Both the position numbers and the translations under genes were made by a program. The notes below the pieces were generated by a model that saw only the letters and a list, made by a program, of their open reading frames with translations, was not told where the DNA came from and searched no databases. From Novipirellula galeiformis (GTDB taxonomy: Bacteria > Planctomycetota > Planctomycetia > Pirellulales > Pirellulaceae), in the NCBI RefSeq assembly GCF_007860095.1, contig NZ_SJPT01000008.1, positions 1 to 64,000 on the forward strand: a stretch of 64,000 nucleotides of DNA, written 5' to 3'. Positions 18,445 through 27,183 of this stretch are shown here, piece after piece; position 1 is the stretch's first letter; the number at the start of each line of letters is the position of its first letter.

Positions 18445-19812
18445 GTGGGACGTAGGCGACGATCGATTCCCTGGGCGTTCGTGTTGGCAATCGCGATCGC
18501 ATTGGTTTGTATTGCTTACGTGTTTGGGGTGGCGTGGTGGCAATCACGCGGTTCTTCGCATTACAGCGCCGCGGATCTGTACCTCACGCGGATGATTGAC
18601 GTGACGATCGCCGCGTGGCTGTTTTGGATTGGGGCCTCCATCGGCAGCTTTCTCAACGTGGTCGCATGGCGAATGCCGCGTCACGAAAGTGTGAATGGAC
18701 GCTCGTATTGTCCCCGTTGTCGCTCGCGACTCAAAGCACGCGATAACTTTCCTGTCTTCGGTTGGCTTGCCTTGCGTGGTCGCTGCCGCACGTGCCGGTT
18801 GCCGATCTCCCCCCGCTATCCGATCGTTGAAGCGGTGGTGGGGATCTCGGTGACCTTGGTCGGTATCGCCGAAATCTATCAGCTGAGTTTGCCCTACCAA
18901 AGCACACACTTTCACGGCGGCGCGCTATGGACCCCGGTGGTCGATCAAGCGGTGCTGGGAACCCTGCTCTATCATACGATCGCGATTGCCTTGGCTTGGG
19001 CGATGGGATTGATTCGCATGGATGGCCATCGGCTGCCGAGACGCTTGACGTGGACCGCCGCGATTCTAATGGTCGGGGGGATGGTTGCATTTCCAAGCGT
19101 GATGGCCGTGCCGTGGCAAATGCAGGTTGCCCCCGATTGGCGAGCTGGCGGGTTGTACTTCGATGCTCTAATGCGGGTCGTTACCGCATTGGTGGCGGCG
19201 ACCTTCTTGGCCCGATGTTTGGCCCGGGGGTTATGCGTGGGCGCGGACCTGAAACTCGATCCGCTGGGAAAATCGACGGCTCGTTTGGTCGATTTGATCA
19301 CCGTGATCGCCGTGCCGGCATTGGTGATCGGGTGGCAATCGCTATCGGCGGTGTTGGTCGTCGGATCCTTGGTCGCCCTTGGACTGGGGCGTGTTTTGCC
19401 GAGCCGAACCGACATGCTGGGCCGCTTTGCGATCGCGATGCCGATCACCCTTTCGTTGGCGATCCTGTTCTGGCGACCGCTGCACGCGTTGCCGCTGTGG
19501 CCATCCGTAGGCAGCTCGCCCTGGGTGCTGTTGGCAGCCGCAGGCGTGGCTTTAATCGCCCCGGTTTGGTTGCGAGAATCAACCACTGCGTCCCCCCAAA
19601 CGATGCCGATTCGCGCGGCGGATGCGGACGACGAGGACGCGGACGACGACGACGACGACGACGACGACGAGGACGAGGAAAAGGATGCGGATGCGGAAGA
19701 CGAGGAAGACGACGAAGATGGCAATGAGGACGTCGCCGAAGAAGGGGAAATCGCAGGTGACGAGGGGGATGACCCCCACGAACCCACCAAGCCGACGGTT
19801 TTGGAAAACTGA
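18445..19812 (+). CDS. prepilin-peptidase-like (A24 family) membrane protein, probably atypical
   Basis: A 455-residue polytopic membrane protein. The N-terminal domain is that of type IV leader peptidases: GASIGSFLNVVAWRMPRHES, the zinc cysteines CPRC (89, 92) and CRTC (114, 117), and ISPRYPIVEAVVG. In the C-terminal peptidase domain the GxGD-like motif appears as VGADLKLDPLG (Asp268). The first catalytic Asp of the D-x6-P motif appears to be Arg191 (LIRMDGHRLP), with an Asp two residues later. The last ~65 residues are an extreme Asp/Glu run. The GTG start at 18445 has AGGAAGAGG upstream. It normally cleaves and methylates prepilins, but no pilin gene is nearby. Activity is doubtful. Confidence 0.85.
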   Translation: MGRRRRSIPWAFVLAIAIALVCIAYVFGVAWWQSRGSSHYSAADLYLTRMIDVTIAAWLFWIGASIGSFLNVVAWRMPRHESVNGRSYCPRCRSRLKARDNFPVFGWLALRGRCRTCRLPISPRYPIVEAVVGISVTLVGIAEIYQLSLPYQSTHFHGGALWTPVVDQAVLGTLLYHTIAIALAWAMGLIRMDGHRLPRRLTWTAAILMVGGMVAFPSVMAVPWQMQVAPDWRAGGLYFDALMRVVTALVAATFLARCLARGLCVGADLKLDPLGKSTARLVDLITVIAVPALVIGWQSLSAVLVVGSLVALGLGRVLPSRTDMLGRFAIAMPITLSLAILFWRPLHALPLWPSVGSSPWVLLAAAGVALIAPVWLRESTTASPQTMPIRAADADDEDADDDDDDDDDEDEEKDADAEDEEDDEDGNEDVAEEGEIAGDEGDDPHEPTKPTVLEN

Positions 19813-19898
19813 CGAGGCTTTTGAGTTATGATAGGCATTCCCCTATCCTGCGTCTCCTTTTGCGTGAAACGATTCACTTGAAACAAGGTTGTCTGCTC

Positions 19899-20810
19899 GT
19901 GAGAATTTTTGGTTCTGCTCTCCTCGCTCTCTGCTTGTTCGTCGGTGCCGTGTCGGCCGAAACGACCCGCTTGGTTCTGGTTGCGGGTAAACCATCCCAT
20001 CCGCCTCGCATGCACGAATTCAATGCGGGCGTTCAACTGCTCGCCAAAAGTCTCGCTGCGGTACCGAACCTCGAAACCCAAGTCGTTTTGAATGGTTGGC
20101 CCGCCGACGAGTCGGTCTTTGCGAACGCTGACGCGGTGATCTTCTATATGGACGGCGGCCGGCGACATGAAGTGGTCCAGGAAGCGGGGCGGCGTTTGAA
20201 GGTGATCGACCAATGGGTCCAAAAGGGAGTGGGCGTCGGATTCATGCACTTCGGCGTCGAAGTGCTGGCCGATCAGGCGGGAGGAGAATTCAAACGTTGG
20301 ATTGGCGGGCACTACGAAAACATGTTCTCGTGTAACCCGTTTTGGGAACCGATGTTTGTCACCTTGCCGGATCATCCGATCACACGCGGCGTCAAGCCGT
20401 TCCAAATCAAGGATGAATGGTATTTCAATATGCGATTTATCGCTGACATCACCGGCAACGAAGCGAAGCAGGTCGACGGCATCAAGTTTCAACCGATCTT
20501 GGTGGCCGTACCTTCGGACGAAGTTCGCGATGGCCCCTACGTTCATCCCAAAGGTCCCTACGCTCATATCCAAGCGTCCAAAGGCCGCGCCGAAGCGATG
20601 ATGTGGGTGGTCGATCGAGAGGACGGCGGACGCGGACTCGGATTCACCGGAGGTCATTTCCACGACAATTGGGGCAATGACGATTTTCGCAAAGTGGTGC
20701 TCAATGGCCTGCTCTGGGTGGCCCAGCACGAGGTGCCTGAAAACGGCGTCGAGTCGACGGTCACGCAAGCAGATCTCGACGCCAATCTCGACAAAAAGAA
20801 CCGCCGCTAA
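19899..20810 (+). CDS. secreted ThuA-like domain protein
   Basis: A roughly 303-residue exported protein. The signal peptide is VRIFGSALLALCLFVGAVSA. The ThuA fold (glutamine-amidotransferase-like) shows as LVLVAGKPSHPPRMHEFNAG, NADAVIFYMDGG, VGVGFMHFGVE, LPDHPITRGVKPF, DEWYF and LGFTGGHFHDNWGNDDFRK. Planctomycetes have many ThuA-like proteins linked with sugar or sulfated polysaccharide breakdown; the exact substrate is unknown. The best start is the GTG at 19899, with AAGG upstream. The longer TTG start at 19821 would place a charged stretch before the signal. It follows the prepilin-peptidase-like gene by 86 nt on the same strand. Confidence 0.88.
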   Translation: MRIFGSALLALCLFVGAVSAETTRLVLVAGKPSHPPRMHEFNAGVQLLAKSLAAVPNLETQVVLNGWPADESVFANADAVIFYMDGGRRHEVVQEAGRRLKVIDQWVQKGVGVGFMHFGVEVLADQAGGEFKRWIGGHYENMFSCNPFWEPMFVTLPDHPITRGVKPFQIKDEWYFNMRFIADITGNEAKQVDGIKFQPILVAVPSDEVRDGPYVHPKGPYAHIQASKGRAEAMMWVVDREDGGRGLGFTGGHFHDNWGNDDFRKVVLNGLLWVAQHEVPENGVESTVTQADLDANLDKKNRR

Positions 20811-21046
20811 TTTGTCTTCGCCCCAAGGGGGCGTTTCACTCGACCGCCGGCGAATCTCTGCGGGCGCCTGCGGCGTGATCGCATGGGTGGGTAATCGACC
20901 GCTTGCGAAGGACCTTTCGATCGACGGTGCCGTGTGACGTGTTCTTTGCGGCGGTGCCGTGTGACGTGTCCTTTGCGGCGGGACGTGTCGCCACGTCCGC
21001 AACGTCACTTGGGATCTTGGCGATCACCCCCGTTTGAACGCGAGGC
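20811..21046. repeat. Convergent spacer with a 27-bp direct repeat
   Basis: Between the convergent ThuA-like and Aas-like genes, a 27-bp unit beginning GCGGTGCCGTGTGACGTG occurs at 20924-20950 and 20951-20977 with two differences. A partial, diverged third copy follows. No terminator-like stem was recognised. Confidence 0.7.
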
Positions 21047-23368
21047 TCAGGCGTCGCCGAAATGTGCTTTGGCAACCATTTGAGCGCCCTTGATATCGAG
21101 TTTTCCGGTTCCCAATAGCGGGATCTCCTCGACCTGCAGAAAACTGTCCTGCGAGGGGATGAATAGGTTCGGCAACCCGGCGGCGACCAATTCCGTGCGG
21201 ACCTCGTCGTAGGTTTTCGAGGTCGCTAGGTGCAGCACGATCAAACGCTCTCCTTTTTTGACATCGGGAACGGCGGTCACGCAGACCATGGGGCGATCGG
21301 CTACGGAATTGTCATCGTCGGCTTCGATCGTCTCGGCGTCCTGGTGGCAGTTTGCGTAGACCTTCGCGATCTCTTCTTCGACTCGTCCGTGCGGCACCAT
21401 TTCGCCGCCAATCTTCGAGAATCGGCTCAGACGCCCTGTGATGAACAAGAATCCTTGGTCGTCCACATGGGCGATGTCACCGGTCACGTACCAGCCGTCT
21501 TGAACGACTTTACGAGTCAACGATTCTTGATTGACATAGCCCTTCATCACGTTGGGGCCGGTCACTAACAACATCCCGTTCTGACCCGTCATTTGCTCGG
21601 TCCCGTCCTCGGGTGACACGATCCGTACGGCGACGCCGGGAAACGGCCGTCCGACACTTCCTTCGATGCGGTCGACTTGATATTTCGCAGAGGAACGCGT
21701 GGGAGGAATGTTGACAGAGACCAAGGGGCTTAGTTCCGTGGTTCCGTAACCTTCCACCGGTCGGATGCCGAAGCGTTGTTCAAAGGCATCGAACAAATCG
21801 GCAGGCATTTTCTCGGCCCCGACCACGACGACATCGAGCGAGGCAAAGTGCTCGGGTTCCACCCGTCGCAGGTAGCCGCGCAGAAAGGTTGGCGTGCCGA
21901 GGAATACGGTCGCTTTGTATTTGGCAACCAGTTTGCCGATTTGTCGCGCATCGAGCGGATTGAAATGGTAAACGCCGGTCGGCCCGAGTGTCATCACGGA
22001 CCACAGCGTCACGCTGTAGCCGAACGAATGAAAGAAGGGCAAGATTCCCAGCACGACATCGTCGTAACCGAGCCTCACCGTGCGACTGACCGCATCGACG
22101 TTGTGGCTGATGTTCGCTTGCGTCAACATCACGCCCTTGGGCATCCCGGTCGACCCGCTGGTGAAGATGATCGTTAGCAAATCATCCTCGTTCACCTTGT
22201 GTAATCCCAGCACTCGATCGAGCACCACGGCGGGCAGCAAGACGCCTTGAATGAACGCGACCGCTTTGTCCCAAGCGGTGATCTTGTCACGCAGCGATTC
22301 GAGCAAGACGACGGCGGCGTCGAGTTTCAAATCCAATTTGCTGAGGAACTTTTCGCTCGTCAATACATGCTGGACCCCCGCATCGTTGATGCAGTGATTC
22401 ATCACACTGCTGCTGACGGTGTAGTTCAGATTGACGGTGACACGGCGGTCCATCGCCAGCGCAACATTCGTCGCCACACCTGCCACGCTGGGCGGCAACA
22501 ACACCGCGACGGTGGATTCGTCACGCCCTAGGATTTCGCGACGCAGCACCCGCCGTAGCGCCAACACGCGGATCAGCAGATCGCGTCCGGAAACCTCGGT
22601 CCCCATCGAATCGGCGCACTGGATTTGACTTCCTTTTTTTCGCCACACGCGGATCACGCGACGTGCAAGAGTCGGGTACCTATGGCGATGTTCCATCGCC
22701 GCGCGAGATCCCAGCGATTGGACGTTCGAGCGAACCAATTCAAGCGGCGCATCGGCTGGGAGCGGTTCGCCGATGTACAACGTGATCGTGCGGCGCAACT
22801 GGGTGGGGCGTTTGAAGAAAAACTTGCCTCCCGAAAAACTGAAGATGCTGCCCCACATGCCCTCGAGCCAAACGGGCATGATCGCGGCATCGGTCCCCTT
22901 GAGTATTTTTTGTACCCCCGGTTTGAACGCTTGTAATTGTCCCGTCCGTGTGATCGTGCCTTCCGGGAAAATCCCAATCACCTCGCCGTGATTCAAGCCT
23001 TCGCGGGCGGTCTTCAACGCTCGTCCAATCGACTTGGGGCCCGAGTACATCAAAATCGTGTCAAAGGCTTTTCCCAAATAGCTGCCGATACGGGTGTTGA
23101 AATTGGCTCCGTCGACGATGAATCGTACGTTTTTAGGCAACATCCACAGCAACAAAATGCCATCGATCCAGGAAACATGATTGCTGCAAATCACATAGCC
23201 GCGATCGCGGGGCAGATGCTCGAGACCGATGACCTGCTTGCGATACAGCAGCCCCAGCAACGGGCGCATGAATCCACGCACAAATCGGCGAGGCGAAAAG
23301 ATCGCCAATAGCAATACACCGATGGCCAAGACGACGACGACCAGCAGTCCAATTTCCGATCCACTCAC
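21047..23368 (-). CDS. Aas-like acyltransferase / acyl-ACP synthetase
   Basis: A 773-residue bifunctional membrane enzyme. After an N-terminal helix (IGLLVVVVLAIGVLLLAIF) comes a PlsC-type acyltransferase domain with NHVSWID (HX4D) and FPEGTITRTG. The second half is an AMP-forming synthetase with IIFTSGSTGMPKGVMLT, VEGYGTTELSP, the YVTGDI motif and GTGKLDIKG. This matches E. coli Aas (719 residues), which re-acylates 2-acyl-glycerophosphoethanolamine and activates fatty acids on ACP. The role is phospholipid turnover and use of outside fatty acids. The GTG start at 23368 has AGAGG about nine bases upstream. It could supply acyl groups relevant to the lipid signalling block at 34-45 kb; that link is speculative. 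Confidence 0.92.
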   Translation of the reverse strand: MSGSEIGLLVVVVLAIGVLLLAIFSPRRFVRGFMRPLLGLLYRKQVIGLEHLPRDRGYVICSNHVSWIDGILLLWMLPKNVRFIVDGANFNTRIGSYLGKAFDTILMYSGPKSIGRALKTAREGLNHGEVIGIFPEGTITRTGQLQAFKPGVQKILKGTDAAIMPVWLEGMWGSIFSFSGGKFFFKRPTQLRRTITLYIGEPLPADAPLELVRSNVQSLGSRAAMEHRHRYPTLARRVIRVWRKKGSQIQCADSMGTEVSGRDLLIRVLALRRVLRREILGRDESTVAVLLPPSVAGVATNVALAMDRRVTVNLNYTVSSSVMNHCINDAGVQHVLTSEKFLSKLDLKLDAAVVLLESLRDKITAWDKAVAFIQGVLLPAVVLDRVLGLHKVNEDDLLTIIFTSGSTGMPKGVMLTQANISHNVDAVSRTVRLGYDDVVLGILPFFHSFGYSVTLWSVMTLGPTGVYHFNPLDARQIGKLVAKYKATVFLGTPTFLRGYLRRVEPEHFASLDVVVVGAEKMPADLFDAFEQRFGIRPVEGYGTTELSPLVSVNIPPTRSSAKYQVDRIEGSVGRPFPGVAVRIVSPEDGTEQMTGQNGMLLVTGPNVMKGYVNQESLTRKVVQDGWYVTGDIAHVDDQGFLFITGRLSRFSKIGGEMVPHGRVEEEIAKVYANCHQDAETIEADDDNSVADRPMVCVTAVPDVKKGERLIVLHLATSKTYDEVRTELVAAGLPNLFIPSQDSFLQVEEIPLLGTGKLDIKGAQMVAKAHFGDA

Positions 23369-23612
23369 TTTTTATTGCCTCTAGCAAAAATTTCGTTTTC
23401 GTCGCAAACAATCGGTACAAGCCGTTCCGCCACGAGTCTTGATAATCCTGCGTTACCATAAACGAATGACACGGGGGGCGAAATCAGACTGGTGACGATG
23501 CCGTGGAGCCAAACGTTGATGGAGCCGTACCACGGGATGGTTGCGCCATAAAAAAAGGGTGCCCGCTTTGGAACCATTTGCCACGACAACCGATTTGCGG
23601 TGGAGGACGACT

Positions 23613-24716
23613 TTAGAGCCGCCCTCCTTCGGTCGCAGTGAACTCGGCATACACGGGCAAATGACTGGTCACCACTTCGGCCTCGGCGAGACTCATGTTG
23701 TACACTCTCAAGAAGTCGAGTGCTCCGCCACGGCCGAGATACTCGCTGCAGGAAGTCGTATCCATCAAAATATTGCTGGTTTGATATCGGCCAAAGATGT
23801 CCGTGGGTACACTTCGTACCGCCGCGGCCACCTTGTCTGCAGCGAGCGTGGGGACCAAGTAAGCATCGTCCGCTTGGAACAATCCCGCCAGAATGACGTC
23901 GTCTTCGCCCCGCCCGTCGCTGCGCACACTTTTGACAATCTTCGGTAGCAAGGCCACTTCGCTGGGGGCTTGGCCCAGATCGACGCGAATGTTGACGAGT
24001 GAAAACGTCCATGCCTTGTCGACCCCGGGCTCGGCGGTTTGAAACCAAGCGACCAAGGGATCGTAACCCATTTGGTTCTGGGGATCCGCAATCGTGTAGG
24101 TCTGGTTGCGATCGACGCGAACGCGAGTGGTATCGAACACAAACGCCAACTGTTCTTGACGCCCGGTCGGACCGTTGGCCTCCCCGAGGACATAGTCATA
24201 ACGGCGACCAGATTGATTGATATCGTCGACCAACCGTGGGATCAAGTCTCGCTCGATCGCGGCGATTTGTTGCAGAGCTACAATGTCGAACTGGTGTACG
24301 ATCCGCACGACGTTCTGGCGCACGATGGGATTGCCCAGCTTGGTCGGGCCGAATCCATCCAAAGCCCAAGAGGCGATTCGCAAACTCTTAAAACGCTTAG
24401 CGGGTGAAGCGGGGGCAATGTTGCCCGGAGCGACGCCAGCGGCAGACCGACTGGCCAAAGTAAACGGGCTATCGGATGTTGCGGTGGCGGGGGAAGACGC
24501 GGCGTTGGATCCATAGCGGTCCGAATCGCTGCTGAATTGCGATTCGCCCGGAAAGCTGGTCAGCTCAGCGTCACCCCACAACTCTTGTTTGGGCGAAACA
24601 CTGAGCCCATCAAGGCCTTGAATATTGTAGTTTTTGAAAAAATACCAGCCGCCACCGGCAAGTAGCAGTACTACCACAGCGACTTGAATCGGATTGCCAC
24701 GGGTAGAGTCTTCCAT
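23613..24716 (-). CDS. membrane-anchored endonuclease/exonuclease/phosphatase (EEP) domain protein, probably catalytically dead
   Basis: A 367-residue protein with one N-terminal membrane helix (VAVVVLLLAGGGWYFF), a Ser/Ala-rich linker (about 55-105) and a DNase-I-like EEP domain (about 110-360). The domain frame is clear: SLRIASWALDGFG, FDIVALQQI, WTFSLVNIRVDLG, DDVILAGLFQAD and VTSHLPVYAEF. The usual catalytic residues look replaced: metal-binding Glu by Gln150, VN(T/I)H His by Arg244, GD(F/L)N by GLFQ (278-281), and SDH by TSH (Ser351). It may bind phosphate-containing ligands or act as a scaffold outside the cytoplasmic membrane. It is upstream of, and on the same strand as, the Aas-like gene (244 nt apart). 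Confidence 0.82.
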   Translation of the reverse strand: MEDSTRGNPIQVAVVVLLLAGGGWYFFKNYNIQGLDGLSVSPKQELWGDAELTSFPGESQFSSDSDRYGSNAASSPATATSDSPFTLASRSAAGVAPGNIAPASPAKRFKSLRIASWALDGFGPTKLGNPIVRQNVVRIVHQFDIVALQQIAAIERDLIPRLVDDINQSGRRYDYVLGEANGPTGRQEQLAFVFDTTRVRVDRNQTYTIADPQNQMGYDPLVAWFQTAEPGVDKAWTFSLVNIRVDLGQAPSEVALLPKIVKSVRSDGRGEDDVILAGLFQADDAYLVPTLAADKVAAAVRSVPTDIFGRYQTSNILMDTTSCSEYLGRGGALDFLRVYNMSLAEAEVVTSHLPVYAEFTATEGGRL

Positions 24717-25128
24717 TGCTCGGTAAAGGATCGGTCTCTGGAGGAATGCATGAATTTGAAAGGCGGGTCAAGATTGAGGTGAAAACGCGGTCGCAGGCCC
24801 GAAGGTGCCGCGACACCATTCCGCCTCTAACATCATCGATCCCGCGGGGGCGGTTTCATCAAGCCGAGTCGCGAATTCCAACGGTCCGATGCGAAATGCC
24901 CTTGCTTGAACAATCCAAGAACTGCATTCGTCACATTCGCTAAGCTTTAACGCCATTTCTGCAGTGCAGCCGAATTTTGAAACGGCTCCATCACTGACAC
25001 GGCCGCAAACTGGCGTTACGATACTCCCCTGTGGAACATGTGAATTCCCGTGTGCGAAACGTGATTGGGCACACCCCAATCAAGATTGTCCGTTTTTTTG
25101 TCCCCATTCTTGCGAGCTGATACGAACC
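24717..25128. other. Divergent spacer upstream of sucB
   Basis: This spacer carries the promoters of sucB (+) and the EEP protein gene (-). The sucB frame stays open upstream to 24964, but the extra residues are Cys-rich with no similarity to E2 proteins, so I do not include them. Confidence 0.4.
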
Positions 25129-26430
25129 GTGAGCGAATCCATTAACGTCGACGTCCCTACCGTTGGTGAATCGATTAGCGAAGTGCAGATAGGTCAGTGG
25201 CTTAAGCAAGAGGGCGACTGGGTCCGAAGCGGTGAAGATCTGGTCGAAATCGAAACGGAAAAGGCATCGGTTCAAATCCCCGCCCCCGCATCGGGCATTC
25301 TTGAGAAAATCGTCAAGGCTTCCGAAGCTTTTGCGACGATCGGTGAAACGATCGCTTCGATCCGGCCCAGCGAATCCCCCGAAGGAAATGACGGGGCTCC
25401 CGCCTCGGGTGGGGCTGCTCCGGCTGCCACCCCTTCCGCTCCGGCCGCCTCAAACCCCTCGGACGCTGCTGCGACGGCCAGTGGTCAAGCCGCGACGTTT
25501 GCGATGCCTGCGGCAAAGCGATTGCTCGAAGAACACGGGCTGTCGGCCAGCCAAGTGCCTGCGTCGGGTCCCGGCGGCCGTTTGCTCAAAGAAGACGTGC
25601 TGACGTTCGTTCGCAACCGCGGCAATGCTCCGGCTCCGGCTGCCGCACCTTCGCGTCCAGCGCCCGCCGCAGTGGTACCGGCCAGTCGCCCTACCCCCTC
25701 TACCTCGCTGGTCGCCGAATCGTTGCCCAACCGCCGCGAAGAGGTCAAACCGCTCAGCATGTTACGTCGCACGATCGCGGCGCGATTGGTCGAGGCCCAA
25801 CAGACCGCGGCGTTATTGACGACGTTCAACGAAATCGACATGCAAAATGTCATGTCGATCCGTAGCAAGTACAAAGATGCGTTCGCCGAACGCCATGGCG
25901 TCAAACTCGGATTCATGTCCTTCTTTGCCAAAGCCTCGGTCGAAGCCTTGCGGCGTTACCCGTTGGTGAATGCCGAAATCCGCGACGACAATATCGTGAT
26001 GCGTCATTACCATGATATCGGGGTCGCTATCGGAGGCGGAAAAGGGCTTGTCGTCCCCATTTTGCGAAATGTCGAACGGATGTCGTTCGCCGATGTGGAG
26101 CTTGGAATCAGTGAATTCGCACGCCAAGCGGGTGAAAATCGTCTGCAACCTGCTGACCTGATTGGCGGAACCTTTACGATCAGCAACGGGGGCGTCTACG
26201 GCTCGCTGTTGAGCACACCGATCGTCAATCCTCCTCAAAGTGGCATTCTCGGACTGCACTCGATCCAAGAGCGTCCCGTCGCGATCGATGGCAACGTCGT
26301 GATTCGTCCGATGATGTATATCGCGTTGACCTACGACCATCGCGTGGTCGATGGCCGTGAAGCGGTCGGCTTCCTGAAAACGATCAAGGAAGTGATCGAA
26401 GACCCCTCGCGGCTCTTCCTGGAACTGTAA
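25129..26430 (+). CDS. sucB: 2-oxo acid dehydrogenase E2, dihydrolipoyl succinyltransferase
   Basis: A 433-residue E2 core enzyme of the 2-oxoglutarate dehydrogenase complex, which moves the succinyl group from lipoyl-lysine to CoA. Domains in order: one lipoyl domain ([18 protein letters not shown]; lipoylated Lys in EIETEKASV), an Ala/Pro linker, a peripheral subunit binding domain ([20 protein letters not shown]), a second Ala/Pro linker, and the catalytic domain ending in [18 protein letters not shown] with the HRxxDG active site. The GESISE phrase and length favour SucB over pyruvate E2. The GTG at 25129 is used. No E1 or E3 gene is adjacent. The lipoyl group would come from lipA, found 5 kb away. 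Confidence 0.93.
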   Translation: MSESINVDVPTVGESISEVQIGQWLKQEGDWVRSGEDLVEIETEKASVQIPAPASGILEKIVKASEAFATIGETIASIRPSESPEGNDGAPASGGAAPAATPSAPAASNPSDAAATASGQAATFAMPAAKRLLEEHGLSASQVPASGPGGRLLKEDVLTFVRNRGNAPAPAAAPSRPAPAAVVPASRPTPSTSLVAESLPNRREEVKPLSMLRRTIAARLVEAQQTAALLTTFNEIDMQNVMSIRSKYKDAFAERHGVKLGFMSFFAKASVEALRRYPLVNAEIRDDNIVMRHYHDIGVAIGGGKGLVVPILRNVERMSFADVELGISEFARQAGENRLQPADLIGGTFTISNGGVYGSLLSTPIVNPPQSGILGLHSIQERPVAIDGNVVIRPMMYIALTYDHRVVDGREAVGFLKTIKEVIEDPSRLFLEL

Positions 26431-26490
26431 CCGCGGCCGCGGAAAACACGGCCATGCCTTCGGTCGCTTTGGTGTTCCCCCAACGCCAAA

Positions 26491-26545
26491 GCGACTTAAA
26501 TCCGCGGCGACTTGAATCGGTGACGACTTGAATCGGTGAAGACTC
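26491..26545. repeat. 16-bp tandem repeat array 3
   Basis: Three units follow one another at 26491, 26507 and 26524: GCGACTTAAATCCGCG and then two copies of CGACTTGAATCGGTGA. Spacing is 16-17 bp, and a fourth worn unit starts near 26540. The array begins 60 nt after the sucB stop. Confidence 0.75.
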
Positions 26546-26959
26546 CATGCCGAAAATCCAATTGTGATCGCAGGGCGAACGGTTTAAGACGCGCGATTCG
26601 ATGGATTCCGGGCCAAAGGCCCCGCAACTTGCCCAGCCTGAGCCCAACGGGGCGAGGTTTTCTTGGCTTGCGCCGCTCCGCTATAAAAGCGACCCGTTTA
26701 GCGTCAACGTCGATGGCATTGCCAGCGCAGACCGGGGCGTTGCCTGGCTATGCAAACGCGCAACGGCTAAACGGACGCGGCGGGTTCGGATTCGCTGAAA
26801 AAAATTAACGCGAGTTGTGACAATTCGCACACCGTGGCCGCTTGGCTGTGCGTCGGTGCACTCGTTCAGGGTGTACCGCAGGGATCACACTTGTCGCAAA
26901 TCGGCGACTGGATCAACCCATTCGGGGTTGGCATTGGAGGGGGGGCGTTTTTGGCACAT

Positions 26960-27058
26960 CAAATGCAACGCCGAGTCCAATGCGACGCGGATTTCAATGC
27001 GACGTGTCCCACGTAACGTGGACGCCAATGCGACGCCGAGTCCAGTGCAACGTGGACG
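26960..27058. repeat. 16/17-bp tandem repeat array 4
   Basis: About six units of the form CCAATGCGACGCCGAGT occur at 26960, 26977, 26994, about 27009, 27025 and 27042. Spacing is 15-17 bp with point changes in each copy. The array is intergenic. Confidence 0.8.
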
Positions 27059-27078
27059 TTGCCTGTGCGCAATTTCAG

Positions 27079-27131
27079 TTGGAATCAACGTGTTCACTTG
27101 GATTCAACGCGTTCATTTGGATTCATGTGGG
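27079..27131. repeat. 19-bp tandem repeat
   Basis: TTGGATTCAACGCGTTCAT and close variants are repeated at 27079, 27098 and (partly) 27117. The array lies 50 nt before the start of the universal stress protein gene, so it could overlap its promoter. Confidence 0.75.
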
Positions 27132-27183
27132 AACCGCGACGCGTCTGTAATGAATCCCTGACTCTAGCCAATGAGACTGCATC

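Larger units (their letters stand above)
26431..27183. other. Repeat-rich spacer between sucB and the universal stress protein gene
   Basis: There is no gene in this 750-bp stretch. It carries two arrays with a 16-17-bp period (26491-26545 and 26960-27058) and a 19-bp repeat (27079-27131). A GC-rich stretch with GGGCCAAAGGCCC at about 26612 may be the worn remnant of a dispersed repeat. Frames seen on both strands are shadows of these repeats. Confidence 0.5.

Noticed and set aside
18972-21008. Minus-strand frame of 678 codons
   Set aside because: It is antisense to the prepilin-peptidase-like and ThuA-like genes, which have clear families. Long antisense frames are common at this base composition.
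24964-25128. N-terminal extension of SucB
   Set aside because: It is Cys-rich and unrelated to E2 proteins; the lipoyl domain starts right after the GTG at 25129.
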